Shown here: piece after piece, positions 1-10,593 of the stretch
Position numbering within the stretch: position 1 is the stretch's first letter
Layout: every line of letters begins with the position of its first letter
Origin: an uncultured Gemmatimonadota bacterium
Lineage (GTDB): Bacteria; Gemmatimonadota; Gemmatimonadetes; Gemmatimonadales; Gemmatimonadaceae
Direction: 5' to 3'
DNA length: 64,000 nt
Assembly: GCA_903910555.1 (NCBI GenBank)
Contig: CAIVZZ010000008.1
Location: 1-64,000, forward strand
Translations under genes and position numbers: made by a program
The notes under the pieces: generated by a model
The model's database searches: none
What the model saw: the letters and a program-made list of their open reading frames with translations, nothing else
What the model was told of the DNA's origin: nothing

Positions 1-341
<341 letters not shown>

Positions 342-437
342 ATTTCATGCAGAGTCTTTACTGTCTCACTAATTAACCTACGACGAACAACCGTTGTTAA
401 CTCGCCGTCGGCCTTCCCTTTCTCCCACCATCCTCAG

Positions 438-511
438 TGCGCTCAGAGGGACTCGAACCCCCAACCTTCTGATCCGTAGTCAGATGCTCTATCCAATTGA
501 GCTATGAGCGC
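438..511 (-). tRNA. tRNA-Arg (ACG)
   Basis: The reverse complement gives a 74-nt cloverleaf with acceptor GCGCTCA/TGAGCGC, discriminator A, anticodon arm TCTGA-CTACGGA-TCAGA (anticodon ACG) and T arm GGGGG-TTCGAGT-CCCTC. A34 would be edited to inosine by TadA, which would let it read CGU, CGC and CGA. It lies just downstream of the TPR gene on the same strand. Confidence 0.95.
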
Positions 512-517
512 GTGCTG

Positions 518-556
518 CTGTCCGCCGTCTGCATTTTCCGCCGTCTGCACGGACAG
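518..556. repeat. Short hairpin made of CCGCCGTCTGC repeats
   Basis: CTGTCCG (518-524) pairs with CGGACAG (550-556). Between them the motif TCCGCCGTCTGCA occurs twice. The same CCGCCGTCTG motif forms the large hairpin at 3924-4072. This is a small extragenic repeat between the tRNA-Arg 5' end and the TPR gene 3' end. Confidence 0.55.
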
Positions 557-582
557 CCTTCAAACTTACCCGCGCGAGCCGC

Positions 583-2118
583 TCACTTCAACGGTGCGTA
601 TCTAAATCCGAATACGCCGCCCACCGGGAAATCCACCTTGAAGTTCCCCGTTCCGCCGACCGGAACCGCCGAGACGGTTGCCGTCGACTTCTGCAGCACC
701 GCGCCGTCCTTGCCGAGGAACTCAAACTCGATCGTGTAGTCCTTCACGGCCTTCGAGCGATTCTCAACGTTGCCAACCAGCAGCGTGCGGTTCGGCTGAC
801 GCTGGAAATCCGTAAAGCCAACGCGCATCGGCATGTCTTCCGCGATCTTGCCCCAATACTGCACGGAGTCGATCGCCCACTTCTTGATCGCGACATCTTT
901 CGTTCCGTTGCTCACGCCTGTAAACGCATACGTGAACAGCATCAGGTCGTCCGGGTTGTTCGGATCGAGCTGAACGAGCGAATGCACGATCGGAATCATT
1001 TCTGCAGTGCGCTTCGACTCGTACAGCATCGCGGCCAGGTTGTACTGGTAGTCGCGGAAGTACGGGTTCACTTTCGCCGCTGCGCCGAAGAATGTCACGG
1101 CGTCCGCTGTCTTTCCTGCCGCAGTCGACAACACGCCAGCCTGGCCGAGTGTCTGATCGGTGAACTTCTCCGGCGTCGCCTTGATAATCGCGACAGCTGC
1201 GTTCGAAATCGACGTATCGCTCGTCACCGCCGCGCTGATCGAAATTCCCTGCATCGCGAACGGTGCTTCGTCGCCCGTGGGGAATTCCTTCAGCACCTGC
1301 ATGTACGCCTTCGCCGCGTCCTTATACAGACGCGCCTTCTCGGCCTTGTCCGTCTTGCTGTCGCCGATCTCCTGCTGAATGCGGCCGAGCGTGAAGAGGA
1401 AGTTCGAACGCACAACTGCGTTGAGCGTGTCACCCTCAAGCTTGTCTGCTGCGGTCTGCAAGAAGGAAATCTCTTTCGCTTCGTCCTTCCGGATCTGCGC
1501 GACGCGCCAGAGCACGTCGTACGGCTGCGGGCCCGTGCGATTCAAAATCATCGCGCGGTTCGCGAGCTTCTCGGCCGTGTCAGCTGCGCCGGCGCCAACC
1601 GCTGCATACGCCGCCTTGATGCGCGTCGTGTACGGCGTGTAGTTGCGCCAGCCGATCGTCGTGCCTGCGCACTTCGGTTCGGCTTTCTCGACTTCGGTGA
1701 AGAGCGAGTCCATGACCTTCAGCAGGTCGACGTACTGCGCCTTGTCGCCCGGGAATCCGATGTCGCCGCGCTTTGCCGAGTCGGCGTACTGGATATAGAA
1801 GGTGACAAACTCGGCGAGCAGCAGATCGCGACCCATCGGGTTCGCCTTCTGCTTGTCGTCGAACAACATCTTGGAGACATCCTTCATGACCTTGTTCGCG
1901 TCGTCGACCGACTTGACGTTCGCGAGCTTGGGGCGCTGAAGGTTGGCGACCGCGAGTCCGGTCGGCTGCATCAGATCGATCGGGCACGGATCGACTGGCG
2001 GTGCGGCGGCGGCTGCACCTGCCGCCGGAGCGGCTGGCTTGGTGGGCTGCTGCGCCGAAAGTGCGAACACCGGCGCGGCCAACGCGAAGAGAGAGAGAGC
2101 CCGGAGACGGCGCATCAT
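583..2118 (-). CDS. Secreted TPR-like repeat protein
   Basis: A 511-aa protein of unknown specific function. The chosen start (MMRRLRALSLFALAAPVFALSAQ) gives a clean Sec signal peptide; the open frame runs further upstream only into the tRNA-Val gene. After a Pro/Ala-rich linker and a short conserved-looking segment around a CPID sequence, the middle is alpha-helical with TPR-like repeats (for example the segments around AKAYMQVLKEFPTGDEA and PYFRDYQYNLAAMLYESKR). The last ~80 residues look like a small beta-sandwich (VGNVENRSKAVKDYTIEFEFL). I infer a periplasmic or outer-membrane-associated scaffold. It sits inside a minus-strand tRNA group, so it may be cotranscribed with tRNAs. Confidence 0.8.
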   Translation of the reverse strand: MMRRLRALSLFALAAPVFALSAQQPTKPAAPAAGAAAAAPPVDPCPIDLMQPTGLAVANLQRPKLANVKSVDDANKVMKDVSKMLFDDKQKANPMGRDLLLAEFVTFYIQYADSAKRGDIGFPGDKAQYVDLLKVMDSLFTEVEKAEPKCAGTTIGWRNYTPYTTRIKAAYAAVGAGAADTAEKLANRAMILNRTGPQPYDVLWRVAQIRKDEAKEISFLQTAADKLEGDTLNAVVRSNFLFTLGRIQQEIGDSKTDKAEKARLYKDAAKAYMQVLKEFPTGDEAPFAMQGISISAAVTSDTSISNAAVAIIKATPEKFTDQTLGQAGVLSTAAGKTADAVTFFGAAAKVNPYFRDYQYNLAAMLYESKRTAEMIPIVHSLVQLDPNNPDDLMLFTYAFTGVSNGTKDVAIKKWAIDSVQYWGKIAEDMPMRVGFTDFQRQPNRTLLVGNVENRSKAVKDYTIEFEFLGKDGAVLQKSTATVSAVPVGGTGNFKVDFPVGGVFGFRYAPLK

Positions 2119-2174
2119 ATGATGAGGAACCTTGTGAAAGTTTACGGCGGGGAAACAGTAACGCTGTTCAAAAA

Positions 2175-2248
2175 TGGGCAGTACAAGACTCGAACTTGTG
2201 ACCTCCACGATGTCAACGTGGCGCTCTAACCAACTGAGCTAACTGCCC
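2175..2248 (-). tRNA. tRNA-Val (GAC)
   Basis: A 74-nt cloverleaf on the reverse complement: acceptor GGGCAGT/ACTGCCC, discriminator A, anticodon arm CCACG-TTGACAT-CGTGG with anticodon GAC, and T arm ACAAG-TTCGAGT-CTTGT. It lies 56 nt upstream of the TPR protein start. Confidence 0.96.
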
Positions 2249-2296
2249 GTGTTCGTTTGCTGCTCTTCGTACACTACTGCGCTGTCTGAAGTTTAA

Positions 2297-2369
2297 AGCG
2301 GGAAACGGGACTCGAACCCGCGACCCCAACCTTGGCAAGGTTGTGCTCTACCAACTGAGCTATTCCCGC
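2297..2369 (-). tRNA. tRNA-Gly (GCC)
   Basis: A 73-nt cloverleaf on the reverse complement: acceptor GCGGGAA/TTCCCGC, discriminator T as usual for tRNA-Gly, anticodon arm CAACC-TTGCCAA-GGTTG (GCC), and T arm GCGGG-TTCGAGT-CCCGT. Confidence 0.96.
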
Positions 2370-2472
2370 GAGGAAGCGGGGTGGCGGACGCCGTGACCAA
2401 ACCCGACGTCCGGACCCGCCTAAACAATCAGGGTCCACGTCGCTTCGCCGCCACTGCACGGCCATCCGACGA

Positions 2473-2545
<73 letters not shown>

Positions 2546-2662
2546 GCTGTGGTTACCGTTGATTTTGCGGTCATAACGACCACAAAGTCAGTGTTCTACG
2601 ACGGCGTCCGACAGGAACCAAAGAACCTATCGGAGAGTAGCAGACGGGTCAAGTAGAAAGTG

Positions 2663-2691
2663 TTGAATTTACCACGAGAAAGCGCTATATT
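2663..2691 (+). promoter_or_regulatory. Sigma70-type promoter of the sigma factor gene
   Basis: TTGAAT (2663-2668) and TATATT (2686-2691) are separated by exactly 17 bp, close to the consensus. Transcription from about 2698 would leave a leader of roughly 130 nt before the chosen sigma factor start. No other gene on this strand is nearby, so the sigma gene is the obvious target. Confidence 0.6.
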
Positions 2692-2825
2692 CGTGCACCT
2701 TCTATCCCGCGGATTTTTGAGAGCGTTCTCATAAGCACTCCGTCGGACTCACGAGCGTGACACGCGGTCACTTCAAAACAGATCGACCGCGAAGGCGCGC
2801 ACTTTACTCGGGAGCGGCTGCACTG

Positions 2826-3923
2826 ATGACACGAGGACGTGCCACACGTGCAAAGCCCAACGCAAAGGCCACTGCAAAGGCAAGCGTAAAACCGGTTTCC
2901 AAAGCGGTATCGAAGCCAATCGCAAAGCCTGTCGCAAAAGCCGCAGCCGCACCGCCCCGAGCAAAATCTTCAAAAGCTCAGCCGCCCGTCATACAGGCGC
3001 CTGACGCAAGGAATAGCCCAGCAATGACCGCCGCAGCAGAAGTGAAGCCTCGTCGTCGCCGTCGTGCCGCCCCCACGGGCATCGCACCGAGCGAGCCCGA
3101 GCGCGACATTCTCGACCAGTACCTCTATGAAGTGAGCACGTACCCACTCCTCAAGGGCACCGAGGAGATCGAGGTCGCGCGCCGAATTCGCGCCGGTGAT
3201 CCCGACGCGCTCCAGGAACTCGTGAAGCGCAACCTGCGCTTCGTGATTTCAGTCGCAAAGAAATATCAGAACCGCGGTCTTCCGCTCATCGATCTCATCG
3301 GTGAAGGAAACGTCGGACTGCTCACGGCCGCGCGAAAGTTCGATCCAGATCAGGGCGTAAAATTCATCTCGTACGCCGTGTGGTGGATCCGCCAGGCAAT
3401 CCTTTCGTCGCTCGCACGCCAGGGCCGCACGGTCCGCGTTCCGCTCAACCGCACCGCCGATCTCTCGCGCATTATCAAGGCGAGCGAGATTCTGCGTCAG
3501 AAAATGCGGCGCGAGCCAACGCCTGAAGAGTTGTCGGCGCTCACCGGCCTGTCCGTTGACGTCGTCCAGTCGCTCGCGGCGCTCAACACGGGCGATGTCC
3601 GACTCGACGCACCGATGGATCCGGATGGCGATCGCTCACTGATCGAACGTTTCGTCGCCGACGAAATGCCGGACGCCGAAGAAGAAGCGATGAACCGCTT
3701 CCTCACGGACGAAATCGAACAGGCGCTGAATACGCTGCCGCCGCGTGACGCAAAAGTGCTGCGGTTGTACTTCGGGCTTGAGGGCGGACGGGAGCATACG
3801 CTTGAGGAGATTGGCGCGATGCTGGGCGTAACGCGCGAGCGGGTGCGTCAGCTTCGCGATCGCGCGCTTAAGCGGCTGCGCGAGGGAGATGTCGGGCGCG
3901 CGCTCGGATCGTTTGCGGCTTAA
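2826..3923 (+). CDS. rpoD: Primary-type RNA polymerase sigma factor (RpoD/SigA family)
   Basis: A 365-aa sigma-70 family factor that directs RNA polymerase to -10/-35 promoters. The N-terminal ~80 residues are low-complexity Lys/Ala/Pro, followed by an RRRRR stretch. Region 1.2 starts at DQYLYEVSTYPLL. Region 2 carries NLRFVISVAKKYQNRG, DLIGEGNVGL and the -10 recognition helix with SYAVWWIRQAI. Region 3 follows (EPTPEELSALTG), and region 4 has the helix-turn-helix TLEEIGAMLGVTRERVRQ. Region 1.1 is absent, so a group 2 role is possible; I use the rpoD symbol by family. The ATG at 2826 has GGGAG upstream. A GTG at 2757 would add 23 residues with no clear ribosome site. Confidence 0.88.
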   Translation: MTRGRATRAKPNAKATAKASVKPVSKAVSKPIAKPVAKAAAAPPRAKSSKAQPPVIQAPDARNSPAMTAAAEVKPRRRRRAAPTGIAPSEPERDILDQYLYEVSTYPLLKGTEEIEVARRIRAGDPDALQELVKRNLRFVISVAKKYQNRGLPLIDLIGEGNVGLLTAARKFDPDQGVKFISYAVWWIRQAILSSLARQGRTVRVPLNRTADLSRIIKASEILRQKMRREPTPEELSALTGLSVDVVQSLAALNTGDVRLDAPMDPDGDRSLIERFVADEMPDAEEEAMNRFLTDEIEQALNTLPPRDAKVLRLYFGLEGGREHTLEEIGAMLGVTRERVRQLRDRALKRLREGDVGRALGSFAA

Positions 3924-4072
3924 GGGACGACAGACGGCGGACGACAGACGGCGGCTGGGACAATAGACGACAGAAAGCGGCTCGGAGATTTCCTCCGGGC
4001 CGCTCTGCTTTCTACCGCCGTCTGTCGTCCACAGTCCCAACTGCCGTCCGCCGTCTGCCGTCTGCCGTCCTT
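3924..4072. repeat. Long imperfect inverted repeat of GACGGC-type units
   Basis: The whole gap between the sigma gene and the MlaF-like gene is filled by degenerate repeats of GACGACAGACGGCGG. They are followed by their inverse complement (CCGCCGTCTGTCGTCC and variants), around a small GGAGATTTCCTCC apex near 3985. The folded structure would be a hairpin of about 60-bp arms with mismatches. It could attenuate read-through or act as a processing site; no function is shown. CCGCCGTCTG copies recur at 520-550. Confidence 0.7.
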
Positions 4073-4088
4073 TAATGCATATTCAAGA

Positions 4089-4886
4089 ATGATTTCGTTA
4101 GAGAACATCTACAAATCGTTCGGCGACAAACACGTCCTCAATGGCTTCACCCTCCAGGTCAACGAGGGCGAGACCATGGTCATCATCGGCTATTCAGGTA
4201 CCGGCAAGAGCGTCGCGATCAAACACATCGTCGGCTTGCTCGAGCCGGACAAAGGCACCGTGTTCGTCGACGGCCTCGAAGTTCCGAAACTCCGCCGGCG
4301 CGAGCTCTACGCACTGCGCTCGCAAATCGGCTACGTCTTTCAGTTCTCGGCGCTGTTCGACTCGCTGACCGTCAATGAAAATGTCGCGATGGGCTTGGTG
4401 AAGAGCGGCAAGTTCACACCCAAAGAGATCGACGCCCGCGTGCAGGAATCGCTTGAGCTCGTCGACCTCCCCGCCGCAGGAAAAACGCTTCCTATAGAAC
4501 TTTCCGGCGGCATGCGTAAACGCGTCGGTATCGCACGCTCCATCGCGTTCCGTCCGAAGTACATGCTCTACGACGAACCGACCACCGGCCTCGATCCCGT
4601 CACCGCTGCGGTGATCGACGAACTCATGAAGCGCATGCAGGTCCAGCTCGGCGTCACCAGCATCGTTATCACACACGATATGCGCAGCGCGTACTTCGTG
4701 GGCACGCGCATTGCGATGCTGTTCGAGGGAAAGGTGCGTCAGGTCGGAACCGTCGACGAGATCAAGAGCACCACCGATCCCGTCGTGCGCCAATTCATCG
4801 AAGGGCGCGCCACGCTGCACACCGCGAATCTCTCGATGGACACGATGACCACCGGCGCCACCGCTCCAAGTGGTGCTGTCGTGTGA
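4089..4886 (+). CDS. mlaF: MlaF-like ABC transporter ATP-binding protein
   Basis: A 265-aa ATPase of the Mce/Mla phospholipid-transport type (MlaF, also called Mkl in actinobacteria). It hydrolyses ATP to drive lipid movement between the membranes. Walker A GYSGTGKS is at residues 34-41, signature LSGGM at 138-142 and Walker B with the catalytic Glu at YMLYDEPTTG (about 159-167). Features of the subfamily are the YSGTGKS loop in place of the usual NGAGKS and the PELSGGM-like region. No MlaE permease or MlaD gene is adjacent, so its partners must be elsewhere. The stop overlaps the next gene by 4 nt (GTGA). Confidence 0.88.
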   Translation: MISLENIYKSFGDKHVLNGFTLQVNEGETMVIIGYSGTGKSVAIKHIVGLLEPDKGTVFVDGLEVPKLRRRELYALRSQIGYVFQFSALFDSLTVNENVAMGLVKSGKFTPKEIDARVQESLELVDLPAAGKTLPIELSGGMRKRVGIARSIAFRPKYMLYDEPTTGLDPVTAAVIDELMKRMQVQLGVTSIVITHDMRSAYFVGTRIAMLFEGKVRQVGTVDEIKSTTDPVVRQFIEGRATLHTANLSMDTMTTGATAPSGAVV

Positions 4887-5374
4887 CGCAGGGAAAAAAA
4901 CGGTCACCCCGGGGCCCAAGGGGACGCGATGCCAAACCGCGCGATGAAACGTCGGCGGGCGGGATCGTGTTTCGCATGGAAGGCGCCGAGCCCGTCTATT
5001 TGCTGATTCGCGACAGCTACCAGAACTGGGGCTTTCCGAAAGGACATCTCGAAGCGGGTGAAGAGCCCGATGCCGCGGCGCTGCGTGAGGTTGGCGAGGA
5101 AACAGGGCTCGCGCGGCTCGAGCTGCGCGCGGCGGTCGAGACGATCGACTGGCATTTTCGCTTTCGAGGCCGGCTCATTCATAAAGTCTGCCACTTCTAT
5201 TTGATGGAAGCGGGCGATAGCGCCACGAAGCCGCAGCGCGCCGAGGGAATCACGGCGTGCAAGTGGGCGCGCTACGACGACGCGGCGACGCTGCTTTCGT
5301 ATGAGAACGCGCGCGCGGTGCTCGCGCATGCGCACGAGCTGGTCGGTAACGGCGGCGGGAGCCACGCAGCATGA
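4883..5374 (+). CDS. Nudix hydrolase
   Basis: A 163-aa hydrolase of nucleoside-diphosphate-linked substrates. The full Nudix box GX5EX7REXXEEXG runs from G54 to L76 (GHLEAGEE ... REVGEETGL), so the metal-binding Glu residues are intact. The N-terminus is a basic, disordered stretch (GKKRSPRGPRGR). The FPKGHLEAGE context resembles Ap4A/diadenosine polyphosphate-type members such as MutT/AP4A hydrolases, but the substrate cannot be fixed from sequence. The GTG start overlaps the MlaF-like stop and the stop overlaps the next ATG by 4 nt, which implies one operon. Confidence 0.88.
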   Translation: MTQGKKRSPRGPRGRDAKPRDETSAGGIVFRMEGAEPVYLLIRDSYQNWGFPKGHLEAGEEPDAAALREVGEETGLARLELRAAVETIDWHFRFRGRLIHKVCHFYLMEAGDSATKPQRAEGITACKWARYDDAATLLSYENARAVLAHAHELVGNGGGSHAA

Positions 5375-6180
5375 CCGCGCGCACCGTCATGTTTCCGCTG
5401 GGGCCGAATGTCCTGGCGCTCGCCTCGCGTGACAGAGCGCGCGATATCCTCAAGCGCGCATTTCCCCGGCGGCGCGGAAGACTTTCGCTGACCCGGACAG
5501 TCGGCGAGTTCACAGGCGCATTCAAGAAGGCGCTCGTTGATGCCGTGATCGTCGATCTCGCGCATCCGACGGAGGAGACGTGGAAAGCCGCGGCGCTCGC
5601 GCGAGATTATCCGAGCGTCCCGTTCTTTGCGTTCTGCCCGATGCGAGTCGCCGATACCGCCGCCCTCGCGCGCTGCGTGGATGGCGATTTCGCCGATGTG
5701 CTCGTCGAAGGAATGGACGACTCGGCGATGCGCGATCTGGTTTTACCGCACTGCTTCACCAATCGGTTCGGTTCGGCCCTGCACGACGCGCACCTGGCAC
5801 TCGGACTCGATAACCGCCTTCAGGAACGCGCCTGGCGCGCGATCGTCGCGCACGGCGGGCGCACGGTGCGCACTGAGATGATTGCCGCACAGCTGCACGT
5901 GACGCGCGAACATCTGAGCCGGAGTTTTTCAGCCGCTGGATCACCGAATCTGAAGCGGATTATTGATCTGGTGCGGCTGATTTCCGCCGCTGAGCTGGCG
6001 AAGAATCCGGGGTACGATGTGAGCGAAGTTGCGATGGTGCTGGAGTTTGCGAGCCCGTCGCATCTCACCAGCACCGCGCAAAGGATTGTGGGGACCCGGT
6101 CGGCGTCGCTCGCGCGCCTAAGGACCGGCGATCTAATAGAAAGGTTTCGGCAAGGCAGAGGCCGCAGTCGCACCGCCTAG
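5371..6180 (+). CDS. AraC-type regulator with a receiver-like N-terminus
   Basis: A 269-aa transcription regulator. The C-terminal ~100 residues have the AraC/XylS double helix-turn-helix layout: AAQLHVTREHLSRSFSAAGSP for the first element and SEVAMVLEFASPSHLTSTAQ for the second. The first ~130 residues resemble a response-regulator receiver fold (alternating strands such as VDAVIVDLAHP and VPFFAFCPM). The classic acidic pocket and conserved Lys are not obvious, so phosphorylation is doubtful. It ends 68 nt before atpA and could regulate its neighbours, but that is only position. Its start overlaps the Nudix stop (ATGA). Confidence 0.78.
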   Translation: MTARTVMFPLGPNVLALASRDRARDILKRAFPRRRGRLSLTRTVGEFTGAFKKALVDAVIVDLAHPTEETWKAAALARDYPSVPFFAFCPMRVADTAALARCVDGDFADVLVEGMDDSAMRDLVLPHCFTNRFGSALHDAHLALGLDNRLQERAWRAIVAHGGRTVRTEMIAAQLHVTREHLSRSFSAAGSPNLKRIIDLVRLISAAELAKNPGYDVSEVAMVLEFASPSHLTSTAQRIVGTRSASLARLRTGDLIERFRQGRGRSRTA

Positions 6181-6209
6181 TTGCATGTTCGGAGAGCTTG
6201 TGATATTTT
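6181..6209 (+). promoter_or_regulatory. Candidate promoter of atpAGDC
   Basis: TTGCAT (6181-6186) and TATTTT (6204-6209) are spaced by 17 bp, directly after the stop codon of the AraC-type gene and upstream of atpA. The -10 element forms the central spacer of the palindrome listed next. Transcription would start near 6216, giving a leader of about 30 nt. Confidence 0.5.
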
Positions 6210-6218
6210 TCACAAGCT
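6195..6218. promoter_or_regulatory. CRP/FNR-type palindromic operator before atpA
   Basis: AGCTTGTGA (6195-6203) and TCACAAGCT (6210-6218) form a perfect 9-bp inverted repeat with a 6-bp spacer. It includes TGTGA-N6-TCACA, the established consensus of CRP-family regulators. The spacer is the putative -10 TATTTT, a position expected to block RNA polymerase, so repression of the ATP synthase genes by a CRP/FNR-family protein is a reasonable inference. No crp-like gene lies in the window. Confidence 0.55.
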
Positions 6219-6248
6219 AATCCACCACCACAGTAAAACCGACCAAAA

Positions 6249-7817
6249 ATGGCCTCCCAAAGCAGCCTCCGTCCCGGCGAGATCAAGGACATCCTCCTTC
6301 GAGAAATCGAAGCCGCTGATCTCTCCTCCCTCGATGTTGAGGAAGTCGGTACGGTCCTCGAAGTGAAAGACGGCGTCGCCCGCATTTACGGCCTCCAGAA
6401 AGCGATGGCCGGCGAGATGCTCGAGGTGACGTCCTCGAACACCGGCGAGAAAATCACCGGCCTCGCGCTCAACCTCGAAGAAGACAACATCGGCGCCGTC
6501 ATCCTCGGCGACTATCTGCAGCTGAAAGAAGGCGACGAAGTTCGCCGCACCGCGCGCGTGCTCGAAGTTCCGGTTGGACCGGAGCTGATCGGCCGCGTGG
6601 TCGACGCGCTTGGCCGCCCGATCGATGGCAACGGCCCGATCAACGCGAAGAACACGCGTAAGGTCGAGAGCGAAGCGCCCGGAATTATCGTGCGCTCGCC
6701 CGTGAAAGAGCCGCTCCAGACCGGCATCAAGGCAATCGACTCGATGATCCCGATCGGTCGTGGTCAGCGCGAGCTGATCATCGGCGACCGCGGCACGGGC
6801 AAGACGGCGATCGCGATCGACACGATTATCAACCAGAAGGGCAACGACGTCATTTGCGTCTACGTCGCGATCGGACAGAAGGCGTCCACGGTTGCGGGCG
6901 TCGTCGAGAAACTGAAGTCGGCCGGCGCGATGGAGTACACAATTGTTGTTGTTGCCTCCGCCAGCGACCCGGCGCCGATGCAGTACATCGCGCCGTACAC
7001 GGGCGCGGCGATGGTCGAGTTCTTCATGTATAACGAAGGCAAGGCGACGCTGGCTGTTTACGACGACTTGTCGAAGCAGGCCGCTGCGTATCGCCAGCTC
7101 TCGCTCGTTCTTCGCCGTCCGCCGGGCCGCGAAGCATTCCCGGGCGACGTGTTCTATCTCCACTCTCGTCTCCTCGAGCGCGCGGCGAAGCTGTCGGAAG
7201 ATCCGTCAGTGGTGGACGGCAAGACGATCCTCAAGCCAGGCGGCTCGATGACGGCGCTGCCGATCATTGAAACGCAGGCCGGCGACGTTTCGGCGTACAT
7301 CCCGACGAACGTTATCTCGATCACCGACGGTCAGATCTTCCTCGAAGCCGACCTCTTTTACTCGGGCGTTCGCCCCGCGGTAAACGTCGGCATCTCGGTA
7401 TCGCGCGTCGGTGGATCGGCGCAGACGAAAGCAATGAAGGGCGTGGCCGGGCGTCTTCGCCTCGACCTCGCGCAGTATCGCGAGCTCGAAGCGTTCTCGG
7501 CGTTTGCATCGGATCTCGATGCCGCGACGAAGCGTCAGCTCGAGCGCGGTGCGCGCACGGTTGAAGCGCTGAAGCAGGGGCAGTACATGCCGATGACGAT
7601 GGAAGCGCAGGTCATGATTTTGTACGCGGTGACGAACGGCTTCATTGACGACGTCGCGACGGACAAGGTGCGCGCGTGGGAGAAGGGATTCCACGAGTAC
7701 ATGGCGGCGCAGTTCCCGCAGGTTGCCGATAAGATCAAGACGGAAAAGAAAATTTCCGACACGACTGAGGCGGAGCTCAAGCGCGGGATCGAACAGTACA
7801 AGAAGAGCGTCGCGTAA
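6249..7817 (+). CDS. atpA: F1 ATP synthase subunit alpha
   Basis: A 522-aa alpha subunit, the non-catalytic nucleotide-binding subunit of F1 that alternates with beta around gamma. It has the N-terminal beta-barrel ([17 protein letters not shown]), Walker A GDRGTGKT at residues 179-186, the [13 protein letters not shown] loop and the C-terminal helical domain. Length is normal for the family. It heads atpA-atpG-atpD-atpC. The usual upstream atpH (delta) and F0 genes are missing; the gene before it is a regulator. There is no clear Shine-Dalgarno sequence ahead of the ATG (leader ...ACCGACCAAAA). Confidence 0.98.
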   Translation: MASQSSLRPGEIKDILLREIEAADLSSLDVEEVGTVLEVKDGVARIYGLQKAMAGEMLEVTSSNTGEKITGLALNLEEDNIGAVILGDYLQLKEGDEVRRTARVLEVPVGPELIGRVVDALGRPIDGNGPINAKNTRKVESEAPGIIVRSPVKEPLQTGIKAIDSMIPIGRGQRELIIGDRGTGKTAIAIDTIINQKGNDVICVYVAIGQKASTVAGVVEKLKSAGAMEYTIVVVASASDPAPMQYIAPYTGAAMVEFFMYNEGKATLAVYDDLSKQAAAYRQLSLVLRRPPGREAFPGDVFYLHSRLLERAAKLSEDPSVVDGKTILKPGGSMTALPIIETQAGDVSAYIPTNVISITDGQIFLEADLFYSGVRPAVNVGISVSRVGGSAQTKAMKGVAGRLRLDLAQYRELEAFSAFASDLDAATKRQLERGARTVEALKQGQYMPMTMEAQVMILYAVTNGFIDDVATDKVRAWEKGFHEYMAAQFPQVADKIKTEKKISDTTEAELKRGIEQYKKSVA

Positions 7818-7820
7818 CAG

Positions 7821-10137
<2,317 letters not shown>

Positions 10138-10150
10138 GAGCTAACAACCC

Positions 10151-10393
10151 ATGCTGCACATTTCGGTTATCTCGCCTGAGGCGATGCTGTTCGAGGGCGA
10201 TTCGCAGTCGGTGGTCGCGACGGCGTTTGACGGTGAGGTGGGGATTCTCACCGGGCACGCGCCGATGGTGACGCTGCTGGGGACGGGGACGGTTCGGGTT
10301 GGCGACGGGCCGTCGTTCAACGTTTCCGGGGGATTTTTGCAGGTGGTGGATAACCAGGTGCGGGTCGTTACCGAGAGGGCCAGCAAGATCTGA
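10151..10393 (+). CDS. atpC: F1 ATP synthase subunit epsilon, short form
   Basis: An 80-aa epsilon subunit, which links gamma to the c-ring. Only the N-terminal beta-sandwich is present (MLHISVISPEAMLFEGD ... GEVGILTGHAPMVTLLGTG ... GGFLQVVDNQVRVVTE). Typical epsilon subunits are about 130-140 aa and carry a C-terminal two-helix domain that inhibits ATP hydrolysis; here the gene ends right after the sandwich. Short epsilons are known in some other bacteria. No frameshifted continuation follows: the next sequence is a palindromic repeat element. Confidence 0.93.
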   Translation: MLHISVISPEAMLFEGDSQSVVATAFDGEVGILTGHAPMVTLLGTGTVRVGDGPSFNVSGGFLQVVDNQVRVVTERASKI

Positions 10394-10407
10394 AGGTGTA
10401 CGACGAG

Positions 10408-10544
10408 TGCACTGTTAACTACTAACTGTTGGTCGGTGTTCTGTAAGAAAAATTTGTCCTGGCGGCGAACTCGCTCGACGAGGTTCGGTGCCAGGACTGA
10501 TTTTTTAACGGAACACCGACCAACAGTTCGTGGTTAACAGTTCA
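10408..10544. repeat. Nested palindromic extragenic element, copy 1
   Basis: The outer arms (10408-10441 and 10511-10544) are almost perfect inverted copies containing CTGTTAAC and AACTGTTGGTCGGTGTTC. Inner arms pair GTCCTGGC with GCCAGGAC around an apex containing GCTCGACG. Almost the whole 137-bp element would fold into one long stem. It is clearly related to the element at 51755-51896 along its full length. It lies between atpC and the next gene and may terminate or protect the atp mRNA, but no T tract follows. Confidence 0.85.
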
Positions 10545-10593
10545 CTAGCTTGATCGTCATGAGAGTGACCCTTCCTCTCTGCAACCGAGTCCA

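Noticed and set aside
982-2229. A 415-codon plus-strand frame opposite the TPR gene
   Set aside because: It covers the tRNA-Val gene and is Arg-rich; the minus-strand frame has a signal peptide and repeats, so the plus frame is a shadow.
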